In this document: positions 52,700 to 62,231 of the stretch, piece by piece
Layout of the letters: every line of letters begins with the position of its first letter
Position numbering within the stretch: the first letter of the stretch is position 1
Assembly (NCBI RefSeq): GCF_009797935.1
Contig: NZ_VOLC01000007.1
Span: 124,001 to 188,000, forward strand
DNA: 64,000 nucleotides
Direction: 5' to 3'
Source of the DNA: Lunatibacter salilacus
Lineage (GTDB): Bacteria > Bacteroidota > Bacteroidia > Cytophagales > Cyclobacteriaceae
The notes under the pieces: generated by a model
Databases searched by the model: none
Told to the model about the DNA's origin: nothing
What the model saw: the letters and a program-made list of their open reading frames with translations, nothing else
Translations under genes and position numbers: made by a program

Positions 52700-53413
52700 T
52701 CAGCCATAAAAGTCAGAAAGTCTTGCCAAACCTTTTTTATCCAAAATGATAATTTTCTTGCCCTGAAGTTCGATCAATCCATCTTTCTTAAATTCCGAAA
52801 GTAGCCGGATGACGGTTTCGGTGGCAGTGCCCACTAATCCAGCTATCTCTTCCCTAGTTAGGGTGATATCGATTTTCTGGCTCTCCCCTCCGTCGACCCC
52901 GTAGGAATCTCCCAATTTTAACAGAGTCAGTGCAAGCCTTTCTCTGATGCTTTTTTGTGTAGCATCGGTCAACCTCTCCTCCATGATCCCAAGATCCTTA
53001 CAAAGAGCCTGCGTTATCCGATTATGAAAATTCATATCTCCCGCTAAAATATTCAAAAATGTTTCTTTTGGCACAAAACAAATTTGAGCATCTTCCACGA
53101 TAGTGGCAGTCGTGGAATAGACTTCCTCACCGATCAACGATGTGTACCCCAAAAAGTCCCCTTTTTTAGCTAGTCTAATTATTTGTTCTTTTCCATTAGA
53201 AGCCGTCTTAAAGATTTTCGCAACCCCACCATTGATGCAAAATACACCCAGTGGTTTCGTATTTTCGTAATAGAGAATTTGGCCTTTTTTGTGTGAAATT
53301 AAATTTTTGGAGTCAGAAATGTTGCAAAGATGCTCCTCGGACAACCCGGCAAACATGGAAAATTTTCTGCTTAGACACAATTGGCATGGTGTGTTTTTAA
53401 TTTTAACTGTCAT
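52700..53413 (-). CDS. Crp/Fnr-family regulator, FNR-like
   Basis: 237 residues. N-terminal C10-x2-C13, C30 and C112; the last aligns with the FNR ligand Cys122 (I-C-F-V-P-K-E-T-F against V-C-E-I-P-F-E-T-L). The third N-terminal FNR Cys is replaced by Ser19, so the cluster, if any, uses C30 or has another form. The cNMP-like beta-roll is about 20-130. The C-terminal HTH has the recognition helix T-A-T-E-T-V-I-R-L-L (E and R as in FNR), so it should read T-G-A-Y...R-T-C-A. A matching site lies 46 bases upstream (autoregulation). It probably controls the cbb3, hemN and Usp-like genes. Confidence 0.85.
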   Translation of the reverse strand: MTVKIKNTPCQLCLSRKFSMFAGLSEEHLCNISDSKNLISHKKGQILYYENTKPLGVFCINGGVAKIFKTASNGKEQIIRLAKKGDFLGYTSLIGEEVYSTTATIVEDAQICFVPKETFLNILAGDMNFHNRITQALCKDLGIMEERLTDATQKSIRERLALTLLKLGDSYGVDGGESQKIDITLTREEIAGLVGTATETVIRLLSEFKKDGLIELQGKKIIILDKKGLARLSDFYG

Positions 53414-53458
53414 ATGTTTAAAACCTTACAAATGATGTTGGTAAAGATACCAAAATTC

Positions 53459-53472
53459 ATGACAAAAATCAT
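53459..53472. promoter_or_regulatory. Predicted FNR-type site upstream of the fnr-like gene
   Basis: ATGAC-AAAA-ATCAT, 46 bases upstream of the regulator's start codon; differs from the ccoI site by a single spacer base. Suggests autoregulation. Confidence 0.55.
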
Positions 53473-54074
53473 TGTTTTGAGTATTAATTTGGGTGAAAGA
53501 ATTACTCCCGTCAGAATATGGGGAATTATCGGGAAAACTGTTGGTCTTTATAGCTTAGGTATTACATGCAAATGGGATTGATCCCCTCAAAATCCCCAAA
53601 ATGACTGGATTTAAAAGTTGTGGTGGGGTTTAAAATAATTTTATATCATGCAATAGAGTGAGTATCCAACTGCCCTATTCCATAAGCGAAAAGTGACTCT
53701 GTATGTTAAACTTAAATCATGAAAATAATTTAATATTATCCGAGGCAATTCATTCTGAATAACCGCCTTTCAGAAAATTCCAATGCAGTTAGGCAATAAG
53801 AAAATAATTCATCATGCATAGATGCAATAATTCATGTTAAATTCTAAATAAAAATCCAGAAATAACTCCCTAATAAAGGCTAGCATAACCCCTTAAAAAA
53901 ATAAAATGGAATGTCATTATTAATATTCGGAAAATTTGTGATAGCTTACATGCATTTTATAAATATAACCATTTAAAACAAATGCAGTCAACAGGTTTTC
54001 ATTTCCGTATTATCATATATCCCTGTAAACCAACAATATTCTTGAACTTTTTCGCTTCTTGAAAACAACCCAAC

Positions 54075-54088
54075 ATGATAAAAATCAG
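54075..54088. promoter_or_regulatory. Predicted FNR-type site upstream of the secreted-protein gene
   Basis: ATGAT-AAAA-ATCAG, about 113 bases upstream of the start codon at 54201. Weaker evidence than the others because the region is AT-rich. Confidence 0.35.
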
Positions 54089-54200
54089 CTATCACAAATA
54101 GATAATTGAGGTAAATAAAGAAATGTATTTATCAAAAATATATCTAAATTTATACTTTAATACGTATATTTATATATGACATGTTTTTGTTTTAAATAAA

Positions 54201-55799
54201 ATGCATTCTGCATATAACATAATGTTATTTATGATTTTAGTGGTTGGGATAATAGAAACATCCTTCTCACAAAATCAGTCGAATTTGCTCGATTTGAGAG
54301 CTTGTAACAAAAGTTGTACGTCCAAAAACTATAGTATTTTGTCGGTATATCTAAGTGATAAAAATGGCAATCCAATGACTAATTCTTTGCTAACCTGTAC
54401 TCCAGGTTTTGAACAAACCACCTATTTATCGATAAGGTACCAAACTACTTCTAATAGTGAGGTCAGTAATGCCCGGATATTTGCGGATTTAAAAGTGGGT
54501 GAAGAAACCCGATTTTTAAATTACTTTTTTGGAATCCTCCCAGCAGCTTCCGACCTTTCCAGAGTTTTGACACTGGACAACTTTCCCTTGAGTTGGACAT
54601 GTGGAGAGGAAGTAAGTTTAAATAACCCCTTACTGTCTTGGACTACCAGTGGGTCAGCTGACCTTTCAGAAGATTATGCCTGCAATAGTTATCCCACCGC
54701 GCAATGTCAGTTTCAATCCAATATTGTAGTGGATGCCCCACTAGCTGTCCAGTTCGATTATTTCTACTCCTGCCCTGAAAATGGAGAAACCCCAGTTACA
54801 TTCAGTAGCACTACCAATGGAGGAAGGGGACCCTATCAGTATAACTGGACTTTTACAAATGCCAGCCTTTCAGATTTTACCGAACCAGATCCAGTTCTGA
54901 ATTTTTATGGACGGGGAACAGCTACTTTGACGGTGACTGATGCGAACGGAACGGTAAACACCTATCATGCCGATTTGGATATACCTACTGCTATTGATTT
55001 CGACCCGGAAATAATCCATCAGACGGAGGAAGATTCACCCAATGGATCCATAACACTGGAGATGAACACTTTAAGCGCCCTTAGTTTCTCCTGGATTGGA
55101 CCGAATGGTTTTGTGAGTGATGAGCAGAATATTTACGGACTTTCAGAAGGAACATACGTGTTGACCATAACAGATGCGTTTGGATGTTCAGAGGTGATGG
55201 ACTTCGAAATATTCTATTTCATCACACTTCCCTTGCTGAGAGACGATCTTAACGCATCACTGAAAGAGAATAATCAAGCAGTTAAACTGACTTGGTCGCG
55301 TAATTCGGGAATTGGAACGGGTTACTTTAAAGTAGAAAGGGCATTACAAAACACCGATGCGTTTACTGTTGTGGGGCAATTGCCAGTAACTGAATGGAAT
55401 ACCGAGACTCTCAACTATCATTTTGCCGATAGTTCATTGTCAAAGTTTGATAGGATAATTTACTACAGAATTAAATTCGTTCCTGAATTTGGGAAGTCCA
55501 CTTACACCTCCACTATTAAGGTTGACATCCCATTAGTGCAGTCTGACAAGAAATGGTCCGCATTTCCAAACCCTTTTGAGGATAAGGTACGCCTTAAATA
55601 CTTTGGGAATGCACTGCCCTTAGGGGAATTAATCAAAATTAAAATCTATTCTCCAAGTATGACTTATACTAATCAATTTGTCACCAAAGAAAATCATGTG
55701 GACCTAGGGACCATTGTCAGCTCCGCACCCAAAGGATTGTTGATAGTCGAGATCAACTATCTTGACAAAGTGGAGATAGTGAAGGTTTTAAAAAAATAA
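54201..55799 (+). CDS. Secreted protein with PKD-like and SprB-like repeats and a C-terminal sorting domain
   Basis: 532 residues. Signal peptide about 1-23 (...S-F-S-Q). A Cys-containing N-domain (about 30-180) is followed by a PKD-like unit (about 195-265, P-Y-Q-Y-N-W-T-F). A second unit of SprB type follows (S-F-S-W-I-G-P-N-G-F and G-T-Y-V-L-T-I-T-D-A-F-G-C-S-E). After a fibronectin-like segment the C-terminal ~85 residues (F-P-N-P-F-E-D-K-V-R-L ... G-L-L-I-V-E-I-N-Y ... V-K-V-L-K-K) match a type A sorting domain, so it is a probable type IX secretion cargo, placed on the surface or released. Function unknown. Confidence 0.8.
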   Translation: MHSAYNIMLFMILVVGIIETSFSQNQSNLLDLRACNKSCTSKNYSILSVYLSDKNGNPMTNSLLTCTPGFEQTTYLSIRYQTTSNSEVSNARIFADLKVGEETRFLNYFFGILPAASDLSRVLTLDNFPLSWTCGEEVSLNNPLLSWTTSGSADLSEDYACNSYPTAQCQFQSNIVVDAPLAVQFDYFYSCPENGETPVTFSSTTNGGRGPYQYNWTFTNASLSDFTEPDPVLNFYGRGTATLTVTDANGTVNTYHADLDIPTAIDFDPEIIHQTEEDSPNGSITLEMNTLSALSFSWIGPNGFVSDEQNIYGLSEGTYVLTITDAFGCSEVMDFEIFYFITLPLLRDDLNASLKENNQAVKLTWSRNSGIGTGYFKVERALQNTDAFTVVGQLPVTEWNTETLNYHFADSSLSKFDRIIYYRIKFVPEFGKSTYTSTIKVDIPLVQSDKKWSAFPNPFEDKVRLKYFGNALPLGELIKIKIYSPSMTYTNQFVTKENHVDLGTIVSSAPKGLLIVEINYLDKVEIVKVLKK

Positions 55800-56111
55800 G
55801 TTCTTTTATTGAGATTGTTTGTATAGTGTTAGGGTAAAACCTCTTTTACCTGCATATCTGAAGCAATTTATATACTGCTTATTAGGTAACTGGACCCCAT
55901 TTTATTAAGCTCTAAATAATTTGAAGGAAAAACATGTTTTAATACAATGAAATTGATGCTAAGAATGTCAAGGACAACAGCTCCATTGTTAAATTTTTTT
56001 TGATATTTCGCATTAATAGGTGAATATGGTCTAGAACAATCAGTTAACTTATCGATAACCAGTTTAAGCAAAAAAATCAGTGAACTATTTCTTACCCCCA
56101 AAGGGTATTTT
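55800..56111. other. AT-rich intergenic region
   Basis: 312 bases between convergent genes. A minus-strand frame reaching 56122 needs a TTG start, overlaps the HsdR_N-like gene and looks non-coding. No terminator hairpin is clear. Confidence 0.5.
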
Positions 56112-56585
56112 TTATAAATCAAAATCAGGGAAATCCGTCATGGGAATAAACCTTTTTTCATCAGCTGAATAACTCATGCATACGTGTCTGATTCCATTTG
56201 AGATCGCTATATACCGGGCTTTCACCGTATGGTTGTAAAGGCAAACCTGTTCGATGGTATGTTGGGAAAGTTTTATTTCCGGTGCCTTACACTCAATCAG
56301 AAGAAATGGATTTCCTGCCCGATCCATCACCAATACATCAAGTCTTTTGATTAATTGATTGTACTTCAACCCCTTCTCCAACACAAACAAACTTTTTGAA
56401 TAGTGTTTATATTCGATCAGGTAATGCACCAAATGCTGTCTCACCCACTCCTCAGGTGTCAACACTAATTTCTTTTTCCTCAACACATCCAACACCAGCC
56501 ACTGTCCATTCTCAAAGGAGGTCGTCAAGGGTGCCTGGGGTAAATTCAGGGATTGTTTCAATTTGGATTCTGAAATAAGATTCAT
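56112..56585 (-). CDS. HsdR_N-like PD-(D/E)xK nuclease-fold protein
   Basis: 157 residues. Similar to the N-terminal nuclease domain of type I restriction R subunits but far shorter, with no helicase part. The active-site pattern is present: R-L-D-V-L-V-M-D, then P-F-L-L-I-E-C-K-A-P (E-x-K), and Q at I-E-Q-V after it. Stand-alone proteins of this type are widespread and conserved in Bacteroidota and are not linked to methylase or specificity subunits, and none is here, so a housekeeping DNA role is more likely than restriction (inference). It is 36 bases after the ComEA-like gene. Confidence 0.8.
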   Translation of the reverse strand: MNLISESKLKQSLNLPQAPLTTSFENGQWLVLDVLRKKKLVLTPEEWVRQHLVHYLIEYKHYSKSLFVLEKGLKYNQLIKRLDVLVMDRAGNPFLLIECKAPEIKLSQHTIEQVCLYNHTVKARYIAISNGIRHVCMSYSADEKRFIPMTDFPDFDL

Positions 56586-56621
56586 CCTGCAAATATGTAT
56601 GGAGTAAACGATATTAAAAAA

Positions 56622-57335
56622 TCACCATTCCAGATATGGAATTATCCGGTCCAACCAAGCCTGATTGAATATTTTGATATGGAGAAGATCGGTTGCTTTC
56701 TGGTAATTTCCGTGTTGATGCCGATATGCTACGATCACTTTTGCCTCGGAGGCCGAAATGTAAGGGTGCTTGGAAAGCTGTTTTGCATCATCAGAATTTA
56801 AAGAAATTTTTTTAGTAACAACCGCTTCAAAAGGGAACGCACTATAAATCCGTTCCGCCACTTCGGGTGTAAGTCCGTATACATCTAAAAGTTGTTCAGG
56901 TTGATGAAACCCACCCATTGATTCCCTAAACTTTATGATCCTACTAGAAAGTACTGGTCCCACTCCTGATACCATCTGAAGCAATACAGAGTCTGTCTCG
57001 TGGAATGCAACCTTATTCAATATAGGCGCCGCTATCCTCACCATCCTTTTAGTTGGCAGATCTTCTTGTTTGGACGTATCTCTTTTTTCCTGGCGGAGGG
57101 AATCTGCCTGATTCCATGGTGAAGATGTGGTAGAAATTTGATCTAAAGCGGACTCAGCTTCTTTCAAATAATGTTGATACTCCCTCACATGCTTTGCGGA
57201 CATTGCCTTCTCCAGAACCATCGGAAGCAGGTATAGGAAAACTAGCATAGGAAACACAAAAAGAAATCCCCGGGATTCTCTTTTTGAAAATCCAAAATAC
57301 GTTCTTAAAAAATGACGTAAAAAGTTATCCATCAT
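56622..57335 (-). CDS. ComEA-like helix-hairpin-helix DNA-binding membrane protein
   Basis: 237 residues. One N-terminal membrane helix (about 24-42) preceded by R-E-S-R-G, then a linker (43-115) and two helix-hairpin-helix domains: V-S-G-V-G-P-V-L-S-S-R-I-I-K-F (about 130-144) and the segment around 185-225 (S-E-A-K-V-I-V-A-Y-R). ComEA binds incoming DNA at the membrane during uptake; here no comEC or pilus gene is near, so a competence role is possible but unproven. Probably co-transcribed with the HsdR_N-like gene. Confidence 0.8.
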   Translation of the reverse strand: MMDNFLRHFLRTYFGFSKRESRGFLFVFPMLVFLYLLPMVLEKAMSAKHVREYQHYLKEAESALDQISTTSSPWNQADSLRQEKRDTSKQEDLPTKRMVRIAAPILNKVAFHETDSVLLQMVSGVGPVLSSRIIKFRESMGGFHQPEQLLDVYGLTPEVAERIYSAFPFEAVVTKKISLNSDDAKQLSKHPYISASEAKVIVAYRHQHGNYQKATDLLHIKIFNQAWLDRIIPYLEW

Positions 57336-57479
57336 TGAGTTGCGTTAATTCATAGCAAGTAAATTTAAACTTTTTGGAATTTTTTCACAAATAAATACCT
57401 TAAATAAGAAGCATAAAAAGTCAACTTTTCGCAATCGCTACTATTTAGAAGGATTTTAAATTAGGATTGCTTGTGGAGT

Positions 57480-57514
57480 TTTGTTCATTTCATCGTCTTT
57501 CTGTAATAAATTTG
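57480..57514 (+). promoter_or_regulatory. Possible Bacteroidota-type promoter of hemA
   Basis: TTTG at 57480-57483 and TAAATTTG (matching TAnnTTTG) at 57507-57514, about 23 bases apart, slightly long. The -7 box is 22 bases before the start codon. Confidence 0.3.
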
Positions 57515-57536
57515 TAATCTGAGAATACAGTTATCA

Positions 57537-58820
57537 ATGCAAAGAAAATTTAAAGCTTTAAGTTTATCCTATAAAAGTGCACCTGTCGATATTCGGGAAC
57601 TTGTATCTATGGACGATGCAACAGCGCGTGGATTACTGATTAAGCTCAAAGAATTCTTCAGTGTATCTGACACGCTAATACTGTCAACCTGCAACCGAAC
57701 AGAGATATATTATTCCCATGAGCTCGATTTATCACTTGAAATAATCAAACTACTGGGGGTAGAAAAATCATTAAAAGATCCAGTATCACTGCTTGAATAT
57801 TTTCAGGTATTTCACGAGGATAAAGAATCAATTGGACAACTTTTCAGGGTTTCTATGGGATTGGAAGCTCAGGTGATCGGCGACATGCAGATATCCAATC
57901 AGGTTAAAAGAGCGTATCAAGCTTCTGCGGATTTAGATATGGCAGGACCCTTTTTACATAGGCTGATGCATACGATCTTTTTCACCAATAAGCGGGTCGT
58001 GCAAGAAACAGCCTTCCGGGACGGAGCGGCATCGGTATCCTACGCCGCAGTAGAACTTATCGGAGAACTCACTTCCAACACCCTCAACCCCCGGATTCTA
58101 CTGATTGGTTTGGGTGAAATAGGAGAAGATGTAGCCAAAAATATGGTACATCTTCCTACCGCACAAATTACGATAACTAACCGTACCTATTCAAAAGCCC
58201 TTGAATTGGGTGCTGAATATGGATTTCGGGTTATTCCTTTTGAGGAAAGTCTGGCAGCAATGGATGATGCGGACGTGATTGTGTGCTCTATCATGAAATC
58301 AGAACCCATCATTACAAAGCAATTGGTTCATAATCTTAATATTAAGAGTTATAAGCTTTTTATTGACCTATCCGTACCCCGAAGTATAGATACAACTATC
58401 GAAGATGTTCCTGGAGCTTTGCTCTACAATGTGGACAATATTAAAAGTAAAGCAAGCGAAACGCTTGAAAAGAGAATTGCTTCAATACCCCAGGTGGAAA
58501 ACATCATTGAGGAAAGCATTCACGAATTCCACAACTGGAAAAAAGAAATGATGGTATCCCCCACCATCAACAAGTTAAAAAACGTTCTGGAGCAGATCCG
58601 TAAAGAAGAGCTTGAAAGGTACTTGAAAAATGCGGATGCTAAGGAATATGCTATTATAGACAAGATCACCAAAAGTATGATGCAAAAAATCATTAAAGTA
58701 CCGGTAGTTCAGCTAAGAGCGGCTTGTAAGCGAGACCAAGCGGAAGAGATGATAGACTTGATCACAGATCTGTTCGATTTGGAAAAGGAAAGGGAGAATG
58801 AGGAAGTAAAGAAGCACTGA
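57537..58820 (+). CDS. hemA: Glutamyl-tRNA reductase
   Basis: 427 residues. Reduces glutamyl-tRNA to glutamate-1-semialdehyde, the first step of tetrapyrrole synthesis by the C5 route. The catalytic Cys is C52 in S-T-C-N-R-T-E. The NADPH-binding part has I-L-L-I-G-L-G-E-I-G-E-D-V (about 183-195), followed by I-T-N-R-T-Y-S-K-A, and the C-terminal dimerisation helices are present. Together with hemN in the same window it shows that the strain makes its own heme for the cbb3 oxidase. No other hem gene is adjacent. Confidence 0.96.
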   Translation: MQRKFKALSLSYKSAPVDIRELVSMDDATARGLLIKLKEFFSVSDTLILSTCNRTEIYYSHELDLSLEIIKLLGVEKSLKDPVSLLEYFQVFHEDKESIGQLFRVSMGLEAQVIGDMQISNQVKRAYQASADLDMAGPFLHRLMHTIFFTNKRVVQETAFRDGAASVSYAAVELIGELTSNTLNPRILLIGLGEIGEDVAKNMVHLPTAQITITNRTYSKALELGAEYGFRVIPFEESLAAMDDADVIVCSIMKSEPIITKQLVHNLNIKSYKLFIDLSVPRSIDTTIEDVPGALLYNVDNIKSKASETLEKRIASIPQVENIIEESIHEFHNWKKEMMVSPTINKLKNVLEQIRKEELERYLKNADAKEYAIIDKITKSMMQKIIKVPVVQLRAACKRDQAEEMIDLITDLFDLEKERENEEVKKH

Positions 58821-58938
58821 TATTCCCCTTCTGTTTTCTTCATTTACCTTTGTTGTATTTTATTTTTTTGAATAGCTGCAATCTCTTGCAGAGACCACAA
58901 AATTGCATATTTTTACAGTCCATCCATTGTGAGAAGAT

Positions 58939-60510
58939 ATGTGCAAGCGTTTTAAATTCAACCAATTCTTTTACAGCCTTTTATTGTTACTCGTCTCGGG
59001 TAGTGCCTTTGGTCAAACCTGGGAGATTTTTGACCAGGAGTTTAAATTGGTAAGGAAAATCCAAAACGGAAACCTAAACATATTGGGAACCGCACTCCGT
59101 ATCAACACTGGAAACCAACAGTTAAGTCTCCTGAGTCAGGAATACGAATCTTTCATTACCATCGATGACACCAGGATATACCAATATCTTGAGCCTTGGA
59201 TTATTGTATCAGCAAATGGGAAATTCGGGGCACTCCATGAATACGGTGACCTGGTCTACCGCACTGAATATGATAGGATCGAATCCTATTTCAATTTGTT
59301 ACTTGGTCTAAAAGGTCCATTGTTAACAGTCTACGACAGGGGGACCAAGGAAACTCGAACTCTTGGCCCGTTTGATTCTGCCAGGTTTGGACTCAACGGT
59401 CAATTGATGGCAAAAACTCCACAGGGGTTCTATTTGCCGCTTTCCGACCAACCCGACCGCTTGTATGAAGATCTTCAGGATGTCAATGAAGATGTAATCA
59501 TTGCCAGGGAACATACGGGGTATGGCTTAGTTAACCGGGATGGGGAATATATTTTAGACCCCATCATAGACACGATTGAATACCTGGGCGACAATCATTT
59601 TTATGCCCATGATGGCAATCAGCATATGCTCATTAAAGCCCAAACTAATAACGCTGACATCAAATACACCAGCTACCACCGAATTGCCCGTGAAAACGAC
59701 GCCATAGTGGAATACATTCACGGCAAGTTACGTCGAGTGATGAAAAATGACGGCATCCTGCTTGACGCAGTCGGCATGACATCCGTGCAAAAAGTTAATT
59801 CTTCCCATTACAACATCGCTTTCAGGGATGAAAAACTGGGGCTATTAAGTCCCAAAGGGTCATGGGATGTTCAGCCCACCCAGCATATTCAGTGGCTACA
59901 GCCAGGCAACCAAGGCCTATATGGGGCGCAAATTATGGACAAATATGGTTACGTAGATGCAAAAGGGGAAGTCGTAATCCCAGCCCAATTTGAGGGCGTG
60001 AAAAGATTTTCTGAAGGTATGGCGGGTGTGAAAAACGTTAACGGGTGGGGGTATATTAATCTAAATGGGGAAGAGCTCATTTCTGCCCAGTTTGATGAAG
60101 TAGGTGATTTTTACAGAGGTTTGGCGATAGTGAAAAAAGCAGGAAAGTCAACCATTATAAACAAAGATGGTAAATCAATTCTGAATGACGCTTATGACCG
60201 AATTTGTTTGACTGATGAAAACTATTACCTAACCGAAAATGAAGGGAAATACGGCATGGTCAACCCGATGGGACAAGAAATCACTCTTCCAGTTTTTGAT
60301 GAAATCAGAAGGGAAGAGTACGACAAAATTCTCGTTGGACTTCATGGCCGTTACGGAGTAATCAAAGAAAACGGAGACATTAGCCTCCCTTTATTTTACG
60401 ATAGTATCCTGTTTGATCCTATCACCAAAAAAATTCTGGCAAAACATAGTGGTTCCCCAATCATCGAAGTGGCTGAAGATACCGGTAAGAAAAAGAAAAA
60501 GGGAGCCTAA
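58939..60510 (+). CDS. WG-repeat exported protein
   Basis: 523 residues with a signal peptide (about 1-25, ...S-A-F-G-Q). It consists of WG/KWG-type repeats of about 40 residues with the pattern K-Y-G-Y-V-(D/N)-x-x-G-E-x-V-I-P-A-Q-F-(D/E)-x-V, clearest at about 330-440 (Y-G-Y-V-D-A-K-G-E-V-V-I and W-G-Y-I-N-L-N-G-E-E-L-I). These repeats fold as short beta strands and usually bind partners; function unknown. The C-terminus is Lys-rich (K-K-K-K-K-G-A) because it overlaps the terminator stem. A TACCTTTG -7-like box is at 58845-58852. Confidence 0.85.
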   Translation: MCKRFKFNQFFYSLLLLLVSGSAFGQTWEIFDQEFKLVRKIQNGNLNILGTALRINTGNQQLSLLSQEYESFITIDDTRIYQYLEPWIIVSANGKFGALHEYGDLVYRTEYDRIESYFNLLLGLKGPLLTVYDRGTKETRTLGPFDSARFGLNGQLMAKTPQGFYLPLSDQPDRLYEDLQDVNEDVIIAREHTGYGLVNRDGEYILDPIIDTIEYLGDNHFYAHDGNQHMLIKAQTNNADIKYTSYHRIARENDAIVEYIHGKLRRVMKNDGILLDAVGMTSVQKVNSSHYNIAFRDEKLGLLSPKGSWDVQPTQHIQWLQPGNQGLYGAQIMDKYGYVDAKGEVVIPAQFEGVKRFSEGMAGVKNVNGWGYINLNGEELISAQFDEVGDFYRGLAIVKKAGKSTIINKDGKSILNDAYDRICLTDENYYLTENEGKYGMVNPMGQEITLPVFDEIRREEYDKILVGLHGRYGVIKENGDISLPLFYDSILFDPITKKILAKHSGSPIIEVAEDTGKKKKKGA

Positions 60511-60527
60511 CAGCTCCCTTTTTCTTT
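60492..60527. terminator. Bidirectional terminator overlapping the WG-repeat gene end
   Basis: Perfect 15-bp stem AAAGAAAAAGGGAGC / GCTCCCTTTTTCTTT with the loop CTAACA. The left arm codes for the last Lys residues of the WG-repeat protein. Works for it and for floA on the other strand. Confidence 0.9.
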
Positions 60528-60559
60528 ATTGCCAGCTTAAATCACTGTGACTTCAATTC

Positions 60560-61570
60560 TTATTTTTTATCTCCACCTTTGGACCTGTCGGAACTTTTCT
60601 CTGAACCGGAATTCGCAATGGAGTCTCTCATGCTTGTGTCAGATTTGACATTTTCCATTTTATAGTAATCCATAATTCCCAAGTTCCCTGATCGGAATGC
60701 ATCGGATATAGCTTTAGGGATTTCCGCTTCCGCCTCGATTACCTTTGCTTTCATTTCCACATTTCTTGCCTTCATTTCCTGCTCCAAAGCAACGGCCATA
60801 GCTCTCCGCTCTTCAGCCCGGGCTTCAGCAACCTTAAGGTCGGCCGAGGCCTGGTCAATCTGCAGTTTTGCCCCAATGTTCGTACCTACGTCAATGTCGG
60901 CTATATCAATGGAGAGGATCTCGAAAGCCGTACCGGCATCAAGTCCCCTTTCCAGGACAAGCTTAGAAATTCTATCCGGGTTTTCGAGCACACTTTTATG
61001 GTTTTTAGAAGAACCAATGGAAGTTACTATTCCCTCACCTACCCGGGCCAGGATTGTCTCTTCTCCGGCTCCACCTACCAATTGGGCGATGTTGGCCCTT
61101 ACGGTCACCCTAGCCTTGGCTATCAACTGAATGCCGTCTGCTGCTACCGCTGCGACGTTAGGGGTATTGATCACTTTGGGATTTACCGAGATTTGTACTG
61201 CCTCAAACACATCCCTACCTGCCAAATCAATAGCAGTGGCTTGCTTGAATGAAAGGTTGATGTTCGCTTTGTCAGCGGAAATCAATGCGCGAATTACGTT
61301 GGGTACATTTCCTCCTGCCAAATAGTGCGTTTCAAGATCATTGGTGGTCAGGTTTAGCCCAGCTTTCGTTGAGGTTATCAATGAGTTGACAATGATGCTT
61401 GGCGGCACTTTTCGGATACGCATTCCGACGAGTTCAAGCAGTCCAACTTTTACATTGGAGAAAATCGCCGTAATCCACAGGTTCACCGGAACGAAGTACA
61501 GGAAGATGAAGAGAACCATCAATCCCGCAAATGCTGAAATTAATATAAAAACCGAATTTGAAATTTCCAT
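60560..61570 (-). CDS. floA: Flotillin-like protein FloA
   Basis: 336 residues. Membrane-raft scaffold of bacteria. One N-terminal hydrophobic hairpin (about 7-40), the SPFH-like core ([14 protein letters not shown] and A-I-D-L-A-G-R-D-V), the [20 protein letters not shown] segment characteristic of FloA, and the Ala/Glu-rich coiled coil [12 protein letters not shown]. The last ~20 residues are Ser/Lys/Asp-rich. It is 3 bases after the nfeD gene, the usual nfeD-floA pairing. Confidence 0.93.
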   Translation of the reverse strand: MEISNSVFILISAFAGLMVLFIFLYFVPVNLWITAIFSNVKVGLLELVGMRIRKVPPSIIVNSLITSTKAGLNLTTNDLETHYLAGGNVPNVIRALISADKANINLSFKQATAIDLAGRDVFEAVQISVNPKVINTPNVAAVAADGIQLIAKARVTVRANIAQLVGGAGEETILARVGEGIVTSIGSSKNHKSVLENPDRISKLVLERGLDAGTAFEILSIDIADIDVGTNIGAKLQIDQASADLKVAEARAEERRAMAVALEQEMKARNVEMKAKVIEAEAEIPKAISDAFRSGNLGIMDYYKMENVKSDTSMRDSIANSGSEKSSDRSKGGDKK

Positions 61571-61573
61571 AAG

Positions 61574-62035
61574 TTATTGTTTAATGATAATTTTATTGTT
61601 TTCTAGTTTTTGAATGTAAACGTCTTCATTTGTGGATATAAATCCATTGTCAGATTTTACTTCGTAAATAATGTCTCCAAACTCCGCTTTTCCGAACGGC
61701 TTGCAGTCAGATGTTGTCCTTCCCTTTTGGCCAATTTCCAATCCTAGAAGACGGCCATCAAAGCTTCTTCCCGTATTGGTATCCGTAAGGGAAAATTTTT
61801 TCCAAACTCCAGCTTTAAATCCATAAATCAGCATTCCCAAATTGATCAGCACAGTTACGACAAAGATGATCGTCGCCGTGGATGCCGGAAACTCCTGATA
61901 TCCATAGTAAACGCCTATCCCTGAAAAAATCACACCAATCAACCCTATGATCGTAGTTCCCGGTACGAACAGTATTTCCACCATTACGAGTAACGAACCA
62001 AATATGATTAAGCTGGAGATTATAAATATGGTCAT
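61574..62035 (-). CDS. NfeD family membrane protein
   Basis: 153 residues. Three membrane segments (about 4-22, 28-46, 54-72) with the V-E-I-L-F-V-P-G-T-T-I-I-G-L-I-G motif, then a C-terminal OB-fold domain (G-R-T-T-S-D-C-K-P-F-G-K-A-E-F ... V-Y-I-Q-K-L-E-N-N-K). It works with flotillin-like proteins in membrane organisation. It is the first gene of the nfeD-floA pair and is the short form without the protease domain. Confidence 0.9.
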   Translation of the reverse strand: MTIFIISSLIIFGSLLVMVEILFVPGTTIIGLIGVIFSGIGVYYGYQEFPASTATIIFVVTVLINLGMLIYGFKAGVWKKFSLTDTNTGRSFDGRLLGLEIGQKGRTTSDCKPFGKAEFGDIIYEVKSDNGFISTNEDVYIQKLENNKIIIKQ

Positions 62036-62185
62036 GAAAGTCTCTGTCTTTGAATACTTGAAAATAGGCTATTTTTTCGGCTTTCGAAAATTCTGACAAT
62101 TAATAACCTATTAAATGCTAATTTGTCCTCTTACAATAGAGGATCGCATTTAAACTTATCCAGTTAATGCAGTCTGAAATGACAC

Positions 62186-62214
62186 AAAAAAAGAGTGGGC
62201 ATCCACTCTTTTTT
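62186..62214. terminator. Terminator after proS
   Basis: AAGAGTGG / CCACTCTT stem with the loop GCAT, extended by A and T runs on both sides. It lies 18 bases past the proS stop on the minus strand. Confidence 0.85.
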
Positions 62215-62231
62215 CTCAGTTGAGTTTGGCA

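Larger units (their letters stand above)
53414..54200. other. Long AT-rich intergenic region
   Basis: 787 bases between the fnr-like gene and the secreted-protein gene. AT-rich, with no convincing gene and no hairpin I would call a terminator. It holds FNR-type palindromes at 53459-53472 and 54075-54088 and is otherwise blank to me. Confidence 0.55.

Noticed and set aside
55868-56122. 84-residue minus-strand frame after the HsdR_N-like gene
   Set aside because: Needs a TTG start inside the upstream gene's end, has no recognisable features and lies in AT-rich DNA.
56112-56585. Remnant of a type I restriction system
   Set aside because: The reading frame is complete and has the nuclease residues, there is no methylase or specificity gene or remnant nearby, and stand-alone proteins of this kind are common in the phylum.
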